Origin: Planctomycetaceae bacterium
Lineage (GTDB): Bacteria > Planctomycetota > Planctomycetia > Pirellulales > Thermoguttaceae
DNA: 7,888 bases
Direction of reading: 5' to 3'
Assembly: GCA_031256755.1 (NCBI GenBank)
Contig: JAIRPZ010000127.1
Span: 1-7,888, forward strand
Part shown: in pieces, positions 1 through 6,184 of the stretch
Position numbering within the stretch: the stretch's first letter is position 1
Layout of the letters: each line of letters begins with the position of its first letter
The notes under the pieces: model-generated
Seen by the model: the letters and a program-made list of their open reading frames with translations, nothing else
What the model was told of the DNA's origin: nothing
Database searches by the model: none
Program-made: the position numbers and the translations under genes

Positions 1-101
1 TGCCGAATGTGCTGCTGGGAATCGCCGCCGCTGCGATGCTGTGCGGCATAGAAATGATGCTTTATGAATTCTACCGGTATGATTTTATCGTCAAACCATG
101 A
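1..101 (+). CDS. C-terminal end of an unidentified membrane protein (partial)
   Basis: Only the last 32 codons are inside the window; the frame is open from position 3 and ends at TGA 99-101. The visible peptide begins PNVLLGIAAAAMLCGIEMML and ends in YRYDFIVKP. A strongly hydrophobic run of about 20 residues is followed by an aromatic and charged tail, as expected of a last transmembrane helix with a short exposed C-terminus. Too little is present to name a family. The stop lies 51 bp before rnc on the same strand with no terminator between them, so the two genes are probably in one transcription unit. The absence of stops in this frame and the membrane-like composition are seen; that it is a real gene is inferred, because a short open frame at a window edge could also arise by chance. 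Confidence 0.5.
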   Translation, partial: PNVLLGIAAAAMLCGIEMMLYEFYRYDFIVKP

Positions 102-152
102 AAAGAGCGATCCGCCGGCAATAGAGAATTGTTGAGACATGAATATTGAGAC

Positions 153-872
153 ATGGATTTAGACGTTTTTTTAACGGATTGTCAGCGGCGGCTGGGCTAT
201 CTTTTTCAAGACACCGGGCTGCTGCGGACGGCTCTCACCCATGCATCGGGTGCGGCTTCGCCGCTGCTTTCCAATGAGCGGATGGAGTTTTTGGGCGATG
301 CCGTTCTTGGTTATATTATCTGCGATTATCTCTATGAACGGCTGCCCGGTAAGTTTGAGGGGGAAATGACAAAAATTAAGTCGACAGTGGTGAGCCGGAC
401 AACCTGCTATAAAATTTGCAAAGAGATCGGTTTGGATCATTTTCTTATTTTGGGGCGCGGGCTGGGGCGTGCGCAGTATGTTCCTGATTCTATTTATGCC
501 AACACGCTGGAAGCGGTGATTGCGGCGATTTATCTTGACGGCGGAATGGGGGCGGTCAGGGGTGTTGTTCTCCGTATTTTTGAAAACGTCATTGATGAAA
601 TGATTGAAGACAGCGATGCGTACAATCAAAAATCGGTGTTGCAGAACTACACGCAGAAACACATGGGGACGATCCCGGAGTATAAGGTGCTGGATGTTCA
701 GGGACCGGAACACCGGAAAACGTTTCATGTTCATGTGAAAATCGGCGAGCGGTCATTTCCTTCGGCGTGGGGCATTACCAAAAAAGAGGCGGAGCAGCGT
801 GCGGCGGAAAATGCGCTTGCAGTGCTACACGGCTATCCGGTTCCGTTTTTGCCGCCGCCGGACAGCCCTTGA
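153..872 (+). CDS. rnc: Ribonuclease III
   Basis: RNase III is a cytoplasmic, Mg-dependent endonuclease that cuts double-stranded RNA and matures rRNA and mRNAs. The 239 residues match the usual bacterial length and two-domain plan. The nuclease domain spans about 5-150, with the signature NERMEFLGDAVL at 41-52; Glu42, Glu45 and Asp49 correspond to E. coli Glu38, Glu41 and Asp45. The second metal-site segment is ANTLEAVIAAIYLDGG at 116-131, where Glu120 matches E. coli Glu117 but Asn117 replaces Asp114. The dsRNA-binding domain spans about 158-226 and ends in KKEAEQRAAENAL. A proline-rich tail (PVPFLPPPDSP) closes the protein. ATG 153 is chosen because the family N-terminus follows directly; ATG 139 lies in another frame and stops after seven codons. 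No Shine-Dalgarno sequence is visible. The 10-bp sequence ttgagacatg occurs twice (132-141 and 146-155), the second copy containing the start. The gene converges on flhA. Confidence 0.96.
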   Translation: MDLDVFLTDCQRRLGYLFQDTGLLRTALTHASGAASPLLSNERMEFLGDAVLGYIICDYLYERLPGKFEGEMTKIKSTVVSRTTCYKICKEIGLDHFLILGRGLGRAQYVPDSIYANTLEAVIAAIYLDGGMGAVRGVVLRIFENVIDEMIEDSDAYNQKSVLQNYTQKHMGTIPEYKVLDVQGPEHRKTFHVHVKIGERSFPSAWGITKKEAEQRAAENALAVLHGYPVPFLPPPDSP

Positions 873-886
873 CGGACGGTTTTTTA

Positions 887-910
887 GACAAGATTTTACA
901 GGATTGACGG
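887..910 (+). repeat. ACAGGATT-type intergenic repeat fragment
   Basis: Just after rnc the sequence contains a GATTTTACAGGATTGACGG block (892-910). The core ACAGGATT recurs at 3468-3475, and its reverse complement AATCCTGT is at 3529-3536, both in the other intergenic gap next to flhA. From general knowledge, short arrays of AACAGGATT-like units are scattered between genes in many bacterial genomes; their role is unclear. The identity of the core is seen; membership of one repeat family is inferred. The rest of the 873-1096 gap shows no gene and no convincing terminator. Confidence 0.4.
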
Positions 911-1096
911 AAAAACAATGTGATGAAACATGTCGAATCCAGTTGAGATGGGACGTTGCCGAAACGTTCTGTCGTTTGACGAATTAACAGCGATTCAGGC
1001 GAACCCCATTTTGTATGTATCTCACAAACCGGCTAATCGTTTTTCCGGCTGCGTATGATAACAAAACACAGGCGAAGTAAACGTTGCCGCCTCCTC

Positions 1097-3280
1097 TTAC
1101 AGCGTCACATATCCCATACTGACGACTTGAGTATCGTGCGTAATTTCCGCCTGACTTAACACAATCAAGCCCGGAATGGTCGCACTCGTCATATATTTCA
1201 ACGCCGAGCGAATCTGCGGATTCACCAGCACTATCGGTAAATAATTCTGCGATGTCAGTTTGTCTATCTCCGCCAGAATCTTCCGGCATAAATGCTCTAT
1301 CGCATGCGGAGACATACGGATAAATAATCCATTCGCCCCATGTTCAAAACCGGCACGAATCTGGTCTTCCAACGCCGGGTCAAGCATCACCACATTCATC
1401 ACGCCGCTGTTGTCCCGATACCGCGTGCAAATCGTCCTCGCAAGTTTCGTCCGAACATACGTCGAAAGCAAAATCGGGTCTTTCACCGCACCGCCGTAAT
1501 CCCCAAGCACTTCCAAAATCGTTCCCAGTTGCTTAATCGGAATCTGTTCCCGTAACAATAATTGCAGAACCTGCTGCACCTGACCAAGCGACAGTGTCTT
1601 CCCGACAAGTTCATCCACCGCCGCCGGACTGCTCTTTTTCAATTCGTCCAGCAACGCCTGAGTCGCATCCCGCGTCAGAATTTCATCCGCATGTTTGCGA
1701 ATCGTTTCCAATAAATGCGTTACAATAACAGCATTCGGCTCCACAACAACATAACCGTAAAGCAGTGCGTCATCTTTTGCCGACGGGTCAATCCATAATG
1801 CCGGCGAACCGTAAGCCGGGTCAATCGTTTCCAAACCCTGCACCGTGCCGGTCGAACCGCCCTGGTCCATTGCAAAAAACATATCGGGATAAACCATTCC
1901 CATCGCCACCGGCTGACCGGCAATTTTAATCCGGTACTGATTTTCGTCCAAATGAAACGAATCCCGAATCCGCACACGCGGCAGCACAATCCCGATTTCC
2001 GAAGCGACTTCTTTCCGCAAACGGTGAATCCGGTCAAGCAAATCACCCCCGCGAGCCGGGTCGGCAAGTTGTATCAAACCGACACCGATTTCCAATTCCA
2101 TCGGGTCAATTTTCAGATAATCCTCAACCGATTCTTCCGGCTGCTGCGATTTCTGCTGTTCGGCGGCATCCTGCATTTCGGCAGCGGTTGCTTCTTCCTT
2201 TTTCTTCCGCCGCGTCATCATCAGTGCCAAACCGATGGAACTGGCGGCAATCGTTCCGAGCGGAATTTTCGGCAGTTCCGTCAACATCAAAATCATCAGA
2301 AAAACAGCGGTCAGAATCATCACAATCGGTTTGCCGAGAAGTTGACCGACAAATTGTTCCGGCAGATTTGTGCTGTGACTGCTTCGGGTGACGAGCAAGC
2401 CGGTCGCAATCGAAATCAGCAGCGCGGGAACTTGCGACACCAGACCGTCGCCGATGGTCAGTTTGGTAAAAATCGTCAACGCCTCTTGCAGCGGCATCTG
2501 ATACGAAATCATTCCGATGAACAAACCGGCAAGAATATTGACCAGTGTAATGATAATTCCGGCAATGGCATCGCCGCGTACAAACTTTCCGGCACCGTCC
2601 ATTGCGCCGAAAAAGTCCGCCGATTGGGTAATTTCTTCGCGCCGCCGTTTTGCTTCCCGCTCGTCAATCACGCCGGCATTGAGGTCGGCATCAATGGCCA
2701 TTTGTCTGCCCGGCATTGCGTCCAGAGTGAATCGGGCGGCGACTTCGCTGACCCGCGTTGCTCCTTTCGTGATGACGACAAATTGAATGACGAAAATAAT
2801 GACGAAGATAATCAGTCCGACAATCACGTTTCCGCTGGCGACAAAATCGGCAAAATTCTTAATCACGTGACCGGCGGCGAATTCGCCGTCTGTGTGGGCA
2901 TGGCTCAAAATAAGGCGTGTGGAGGCGATATTCAGCACCAGCCGGAACATCGTTGTGGCCAGCAGAATTGTCGGAAAGATGCTGAAATCAAGCGGTTTTG
3001 TGACGAAAAGGGTTGTGAGCAGAATGACCACGCTGAGGGCGATGTTGAGTGACAGGAACACGTCCATCAGGGCCGTCGGGAGCGGCACGAAAATAATGAG
3101 GATACTTGCGGAAATGAGGAGCGGCAGAATCAGGTCAACAAGCCGGCTCTGTTTCAGCAAACCCTGTATGTAGGCAAAAATCCCCTGCATTTTGCGGAGC
3201 CTACCGATTTCCGCAGAATCGGGCAAGAGCAGTTCAGCGTTGAACGGCAACGTTGCCGGAAGGATGTTGTCACGCAACAT
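1097..3280 (-). CDS. flhA: Flagellar type III export gate protein FlhA
   Basis: FlhA forms the ring of the flagellar export gate in the inner membrane. It helps couple proton motive force to secretion, and its cytosolic domain docks chaperone-substrate complexes. The 727 residues show the full family plan. Hydrophobic segments lie around 48-67, 72-93, 98-116, 152-171, 237-258, 283-297, 318-333 and 340-355. The family signature RLVLNIASTRLIL is at 113-125. The cytoplasmic FHIPEP loop holds PGRQMAIDADLNAG (190-203), FVRGDAIAG (233-241) and TIGDGLVSQVPAL (275-287). A charged, Gln-rich linker (358-386) leads to the cytosolic domain (about 390-727). The usual family length is near 700. The first 30 residues precede the conserved start, so Met31 (ATG at 3190-3188) is a serious alternative. 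The longer start has AGGGGG only 3 nt upstream, which is close for a ribosome site; Met31 has GGTAGG about 9 nt upstream. The leader has two AAAAAAC runs. No other flagellar gene is in the window. Confidence 0.96.
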   Translation of the reverse strand: MLRDNILPATLPFNAELLLPDSAEIGRLRKMQGIFAYIQGLLKQSRLVDLILPLLISASILIIFVPLPTALMDVFLSLNIALSVVILLTTLFVTKPLDFSIFPTILLATTMFRLVLNIASTRLILSHAHTDGEFAAGHVIKNFADFVASGNVIVGLIIFVIIFVIQFVVITKGATRVSEVAARFTLDAMPGRQMAIDADLNAGVIDEREAKRRREEITQSADFFGAMDGAGKFVRGDAIAGIIITLVNILAGLFIGMISYQMPLQEALTIFTKLTIGDGLVSQVPALLISIATGLLVTRSSHSTNLPEQFVGQLLGKPIVMILTAVFLMILMLTELPKIPLGTIAASSIGLALMMTRRKKKEEATAAEMQDAAEQQKSQQPEESVEDYLKIDPMELEIGVGLIQLADPARGGDLLDRIHRLRKEVASEIGIVLPRVRIRDSFHLDENQYRIKIAGQPVAMGMVYPDMFFAMDQGGSTGTVQGLETIDPAYGSPALWIDPSAKDDALLYGYVVVEPNAVIVTHLLETIRKHADEILTRDATQALLDELKKSSPAAVDELVGKTLSLGQVQQVLQLLLREQIPIKQLGTILEVLGDYGGAVKDPILLSTYVRTKLARTICTRYRDNSGVMNVVMLDPALEDQIRAGFEHGANGLFIRMSPHAIEHLCRKILAEIDKLTSQNYLPIVLVNPQIRSALKYMTSATIPGLIVLSQAEITHDTQVVSMGYVTL

Positions 3281-3451
3281 TCGCCCCCTGTTTTTTCATT
3301 GTTTTTTGTTAAGGTTAGTGTATCTTGATAAGGTTTCTATCATGGACTCGTCCTTGTTTATGCGAAATCAGGAACGTTGTTGTTCTTGTTTCAGGCAAGT
3401 GTTCGAGTTTAATGATAACAGAGCCGCCGGTTTCATGCTGTCGGACGTGTT

Positions 3452-3540
3452 CAAGGACACAAGGATAACAGGATTGGGCAGGATGAAACAGGAGTCCTTG
3501 CCGGATGGGCAGTATTTTTGTCATAAAAAATCCTGTCTTA
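3452..3540. repeat. ACAGGATT-type repeat cluster with inverted copies
   Basis: On the plus strand four related units follow one another: AAGGATA, ACAGGATT, GCAGGATG and ACAGGAG (3461-3494). On the other side of a short AT-rich dyad (ATTTTT 3514-3519 with AAAAAT 3526-3531) lies the inverted copy AATCCTGT (3529-3536). AACAGGATT (3467-3475) and AATCCTGT can therefore pair, and CAAGGAC (3452-3458) pairs with GTCCTTG (3494-3500). This resembles degenerate members of an interspersed intergenic repeat, with a further copy after rnc at 892-910. Seen directly: the repeated cores and inverted pairs. Inferred: that they belong to a genome-wide family. Confidence 0.45.
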
Positions 3541-3562
3541 AAAAACGGCGTATGTCCGCCGC
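3540..3562 (-). terminator. Possible minus-strand intrinsic terminator upstream of flhA
   Basis: Read on the minus strand, CGGCG-GACATA-CGCCG forms a 5-bp GC stem, extendable by one G-U pair, with a 6-nt loop followed directly by six T. This has the form of a short Rho-independent terminator. No gene lies immediately upstream on that strand, so if active it would stop antisense transcription coming from the floA side before it reaches flhA. The stem is short, so confidence is limited. Confidence 0.35.
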
Positions 3563-3633
3563 TACACCGGATTGTTCGCGTACTTGTCCGTAGCGTTTCA
3601 TTCACGGCGGGGTACGAGAAGGCGGCACGTCTG

Positions 3634-3662
3634 TTGACAGTTGCTCCCGTTCCGGTTAAAAT
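3634..3662 (+). promoter_or_regulatory. Strong sigma70-type promoter for floA-tmk
   Basis: A perfect TTGACA (3634-3639), a 17-bp spacer and TAAAAT (3657-3662, 5 of 6 to consensus) form a near-ideal vegetative promoter on the plus strand. Initiation is expected at about 3669. That leaves a leader of about 44 nt before ATG 3713, but only about 5 nt before ATG 3674, so it supports 3713 as the floA start. No operator-like dyad overlaps it. Confidence 0.7.
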
Positions 3663-3712
3663 AGAAAAAATTGATGCCTCACTCAGAGGTACGCCTTTTT
3701 CCATTTTCCTTT

Positions 3713-4657
3713 ATGTCTCCTCAACAGTTATTGATTCTTTGTGCGTTGGTCGGCGGCGGGTTCATACTAATGACGCTGTGCATCCTTTTCTTTTTCTACG
3801 GACAACTTTGGTTTCAGGCGTATATGTCAGGCGCGAAAATACGGATGATGCACCTTGTCAGCATGAGTTTACTGAAAATCCGTTCCAGAGTGATCGTACA
3901 AGCCCAAATTATGGTGAAACAAGCCGGTCTGCCGATCACCGGCCCGCTGGGTATTTCAACACGCCGTCTCGTTGCTCATTACCTTGCCGGCGGAAATGTA
4001 CCGAATGTTATTCGGGCCTTGATCGCCGCCCACCGGGCTTCGCTGGATTTGAATTTTGATCAGGCAGCAGCGATTGATCTTGCCGGTCGGGACGTTCTGG
4101 ATGCTGTCAGAACATGCGTTAATCCCAAAGTCATTGTTTGTCCTGATCCCAAAAAATCAGGACGACCAATGTTGAGTGCCATTGCGAAAAACGGCGTGGA
4201 ATTGTGCGTCCGCGCTCAAGTCACCGTGCGTACCAATCTTGAACGTCTCATCGGCGGTGCAACGGAAGAAACCATCATTGCCAGAGTCGGAGAAGGAATC
4301 ATTACCGCCATCGGTTCGGCAGATAATCATTACGAAGTGATGGAAGACCCGTCCAGTATTTCCAAAGAAGTAGTTGCAAGAGGACTGGATTCGCAAACGG
4401 CGTTCCGTATTGTGTCGATTGACATTGTTGACATTGATGTCGGGCAAAATATCGGCGCAAGATTGCAGGCGGATCAAGCCGAAGCGGACACACGTGTCGC
4501 AAGAGCAAAAGCGGAAGAACGACGGGCGTTGGCCCTTGCCAAAGAGCAGGAAATGAAGGCGAAAGTTGCCGAAAACCGGGCGCACGTCATCGAGGTCGAA
4601 GCATCGGTGCCGCGGTCGCTTGCCGAATCCTTCCGGCGGGGAATGACTTCTGTATAA
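3713..4657 (+). CDS. floA: Flotillin-like protein FloA (SPFH domain), short C-terminus
   Basis: FloA is a membrane-anchored SPFH/flotillin-like protein that forms oligomeric foci in the cytoplasmic membrane and organises fluid microdomains. The 314 residues begin with a hydrophobic anchor (about 5-29, LLILCALVGGGFILM onward). The FloA core follows, with HYLAGGNV (89-96), AAIDLAGRDVLDAV (119-132), VNPKV (136-140), and EETIIARVGEGIITAIGS (185-202). A helical Ala/Glu-rich stretch (LQADQAEADTRVARAKAEER onward, about 251-300) is the usual coiled-coil part. The protein stops at SFRRGMTSV. By memory of the Bacillus protein (about 331 residues), the family normally continues for some 25-30 residues beyond this point with a D-Y-x-x-M-x-N-I segment; that tail is absent and no other frame restores it. 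In-frame TTG 3671 and ATG 3674 would add 14 or 13 residues before the anchor; ATG 3713 fits the family N-terminus and the promoter. No Shine-Dalgarno sequence is visible. tmk follows after 37 bp. Confidence 0.93.
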   Translation: MSPQQLLILCALVGGGFILMTLCILFFFYGQLWFQAYMSGAKIRMMHLVSMSLLKIRSRVIVQAQIMVKQAGLPITGPLGISTRRLVAHYLAGGNVPNVIRALIAAHRASLDLNFDQAAAIDLAGRDVLDAVRTCVNPKVIVCPDPKKSGRPMLSAIAKNGVELCVRAQVTVRTNLERLIGGATEETIIARVGEGIITAIGSADNHYEVMEDPSSISKEVVARGLDSQTAFRIVSIDIVDIDVGQNIGARLQADQAEADTRVARAKAEERRALALAKEQEMKAKVAENRAHVIEVEASVPRSLAESFRRGMTSV

Positions 4658-4694
4658 GATATAACGTTTCAACAAGACGGAACACATTCAAAAA

Positions 4695-5312
4695 ATGTTT
4701 ATTACGCTGGACGGCGGAGACGGTTGCGGAAAGAGTACGCAGGTGAAACTGCTGACCGAGAAATTATGTTCACAAGGACGCAGCGTGGTTTGCTGTTGTG
4801 ATCCGGGCAGCACGCCGGCAGGCGAGGCGATACGACAAATTCTGCTCAATCGGCAGGACTTGTCGATGACCGGCATCACGGAATCCTTTTTGTTTATGGC
4901 AGCCCGAACACAGTTAATTCAGGAAGTCATCCGTCCCGCGCTGGAATCCGGCAGCATCGTTTTATCCGATCGGTTTTTACTTTCGACATTTGTTTATCAA
5001 GGTTATGCAGGCGGAGTTCCGCCGGAAACGTTAAAAATGTTAAGTGCCGCCGCCGTCGGCGAAACTCTGCCGGATTTGGGAATCGTGCTGGATATTCCCT
5101 GCAATACGGCGGCAGAACGGCTTGGCAAACGCTCCTTGCCGGATCGGATGGAACAGAAAGGGGAAGAATATCACCGCAAGGTACGCGAAGGATTTCTGAA
5201 ATTTGCCGCCGCCGAACCGAACCGGTATCAAATTATTGATGCATCTCCGCCGCCGGAAGAAGTCGGTCGTGCCGTTTGGGAAGCGGTGCAGAAACGGTTT
5301 CATTGGGAATGA
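4695..5312 (+). CDS. tmk: Thymidylate kinase (dTMP kinase)
   Basis: This enzyme phosphorylates dTMP to dTDP with ATP in the cytoplasm, an essential step of dTTP synthesis. The 205 residues are a typical length. Visible motifs are the P-loop GGDGCGKST (7-15), the nucleotide-binding segment DPGSTPAGEAIRQILL (36-51, a variant of the usual EPGGTPLGE), the DR motif in DRFLLSTFVYQGYAGG (92-107, with the usual Arg before the last Gly replaced by Gly), and a LID-like stretch RLGKRSLPDRMEQKGEEYHR (142-161) followed by KVREGFLKFA. Arg residues in the LID and a P-loop without Arg suggest the E. coli-like type II arrangement. ATG 4695 starts immediately before the beta strand of the P-loop, so no residues can be missing. 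There is no clear Shine-Dalgarno; the leader is A-rich. The gene sits 37 bp after floA with no terminator between, so they are likely co-transcribed from the promoter at 3634-3662. Confidence 0.95.
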   Translation: MFITLDGGDGCGKSTQVKLLTEKLCSQGRSVVCCCDPGSTPAGEAIRQILLNRQDLSMTGITESFLFMAARTQLIQEVIRPALESGSIVLSDRFLLSTFVYQGYAGGVPPETLKMLSAAAVGETLPDLGIVLDIPCNTAAERLGKRSLPDRMEQKGEEYHRKVREGFLKFAAAEPNRYQIIDASPPPEEVGRAVWEAVQKRFHWE

Positions 5313-5317
5313 ACGCC

Positions 5318-5346
5318 TTGACAAATCCGTTCAGACAATCCACAAT
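5318..5346 (+). promoter_or_regulatory. Possible internal promoter between tmk and the next gene
   Basis: TTGACA (5318-5323), a 17-bp spacer and CACAAT (5341-5346, 4 of 6) lie just after the tmk stop, with initiation expected about 36 nt before ATG 5389. It is flanked by an 8-bp inverted repeat, TGAACGCC (5310-5317) and GGCGTTCA (5369-5376). The -10 element is weak, and the downstream gene could equally be read from the floA promoter. Confidence 0.35.
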
Positions 5347-5388
5347 CGGAGAAATCACGGTGAAATAGGGCGTTCAAAAATTTCCGAT

Positions 5389-6042
5389 ATGAGTGCAAAC
5401 CATAGTTTAATTTTGTTTGAAGGGGATATTCGCCCGCTGTATGAGGAGATTTTTGCCGTTTTCGGTTTGAACTTTACCGGCAATACCGAGCGGGTGACCG
5501 GACTTGCCGAAATTTGGGAGTGTACGAATTGGCCCCGCAAAGGCAAGCCCCGGAATCTCGTACACAAAGCAGCACTTTACAACGGAACATGGACAGCAGT
5601 GCTGGACAGGGAAATGACCATGATTTTGGATCAGGTAAAATGTGCCAAATGCGCCGCCAAATGGCAAATCAAGATATTCGGATATATGCTCGAAAGTGTT
5701 TCCGGTTCCTGCACTCTTTCCCTTTACGCTCCGAAAAAAGTTCGTTGTCTGGACATTCGTAATTTCGAGGTTGTCGAGAATTTCGGCACGCCGCTGCCGC
5801 AGGAAGACGGCATCAGTATGGCGGGGATGCTGGATGACGGTCCGATGCGGGTTTCCCGCCGTTTGGGCTTTGCCGATTCTCTTTTTGCACACCCGGATTC
5901 CAAAGTCGTCATACTCGGCATGGAAGACCCGATGCGGTCTGCCGCAGATGTTCCGCCGGCAGCAGGTCAGAAAAAACCGAACCCAGCGGCAACGTCTTCC
6001 GCTGCCCAACCGGCACGTCGTCCATGGTGGCGGATTTGGTAA
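5389..6042 (+). CDS. Hypothetical protein with a CxxC pair and Pro/Ala-rich tail ending PWWRIW
   Basis: I do not recognise the family. The 217-residue protein has no signal peptide or transmembrane segment, so it is probably cytoplasmic. About 1-180 looks like a folded alpha/beta domain starting SLILFEGDIRPLYEEIFAVF, with one CxxC pair (Cys85 and Cys88 in VKCAKCAAKW) plus Cys45, Cys108 and Cys120. About 184-210 is a low-complexity Pro/Ala/Ser linker, and the chain ends RRPWWRIW. Short Trp-rich endings after a flexible linker are something I associate with planctomycete proteins; that is recollection, not proof. The open frame extends upstream to 5203, but that part overlaps tmk by 110 bp and reads as a basic, unstructured shadow, so ATG 5389 is preferred. 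It has no Shine-Dalgarno. The gene lies 76 bp after tmk on the same strand and ends before a clear terminator at 6185-6230. Confidence 0.75.
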   Translation: MSANHSLILFEGDIRPLYEEIFAVFGLNFTGNTERVTGLAEIWECTNWPRKGKPRNLVHKAALYNGTWTAVLDREMTMILDQVKCAKCAAKWQIKIFGYMLESVSGSCTLSLYAPKKVRCLDIRNFEVVENFGTPLPQEDGISMAGMLDDGPMRVSRRLGFADSLFAHPDSKVVILGMEDPMRSAADVPPAAGQKKPNPAATSSAAQPARRPWWRIW

Positions 6043-6060
6043 ACGGGAAAAATATTTTTT

Positions 6061-6088
6061 CTGAATTTTGGAAATTCTTCCTGAATTT
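6061..6088. repeat. Direct repeat CTGAATTT with embedded palindrome
   Basis: CTGAATTT occurs at 6061-6068 and again at 6081-6088, exactly 20 bp apart (about two helical turns). GAATTT-TGG-AAATTC (6063-6077) forms a 15-bp palindrome overlapping the first copy. The arrangement is operator-like, but it lies directly after the stop codon of the hypothetical gene and far upstream of the next start, so its role is unknown and AT-rich coincidence is possible. Confidence 0.3.
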
Positions 6089-6125
6089 CGTCAAAGTCCG
6101 CCGCGGGAATCTCCGATAAATCCCC

Positions 6126-6151
6126 TTGTAAGGCAGACATTTACCTTACAA
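6126..6151. repeat. Perfect 8-bp inverted repeat
   Basis: TTGTAAGG (6126-6133) and CCTTACAA (6144-6151) are perfectly complementary around a 10-nt spacer. There is no T run behind it, so it is not a classical terminator. It could be a stable RNA stem in the 3' untranslated region or a binding site for a dimeric regulator. Confidence 0.5.
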
Positions 6152-6184
6152 TGCAAAACATGATGGTTTTCCCGGGGGGGATGG

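Larger units (their letters stand above)
3281..3712. other. Divergent intergenic region between flhA and floA
   Basis: These 432 bp separate two divergently transcribed genes. Open frames run across it on both strands, but none shows a recognisable family or plausible protein composition, so I read it as non-coding. It contains a T-rich stretch next to flhA (A-rich in the flhA leader), ACAGGATT-type repeats around 3463-3540, a minus-strand hairpin followed by a T run (3540-3562), a 6-bp inverted repeat CGCTAC/GTAGCG (3560-3565, 3590-3595), and a strong promoter for floA (3634-3662). I could not find a convincing promoter for flhA on the minus strand, by sigma70, sigma28 or sigma54 consensus. 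Confidence 0.6.

Noticed and set aside
851..885. Possible rnc terminator (CCGCCGG... CGGACGG followed by six T)
   Set aside because: Only about three consecutive pairs form before mismatches; the T run alone is not enough.
1070..1092. Possible flhA terminator (AGGCG/CGCCT hairpin, minus strand)
   Set aside because: Five-bp stem with a 13-nt loop and only a broken T-rich tract behind it.
1952..3052. 366-codon plus-strand frame opposite flhA
   Set aside because: Asn/Gln/His/Arg-rich composition typical of an antisense shadow; flhA on the other strand is unambiguous.
3281..3420. Flagellar-type (sigma28 or sigma54) promoter for flhA
   Set aside because: A TAAA with suitable spacing exists, but the -10 half does not match GCCGATAA, and no GG-N10-GC sigma54 site is present.
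3315..3704. 129-codon minus-strand frame in the flhA-floA gap
   Set aside because: No recognisable motif; it runs through repeats, a hairpin and the floA promoter.
3505..4059. 184-codon plus-strand frame overlapping floA
   Set aside because: Mostly a frame-shifted shadow of the certain floA gene; no family resemblance.
5203..5388. Upstream extension of the hypothetical gene (62 extra codons)
   Set aside because: It overlaps tmk by 110 bp, reads as a basic, low-structure peptide typical of an out-of-frame shadow, and a good ATG at 5389 begins the plausible domain.
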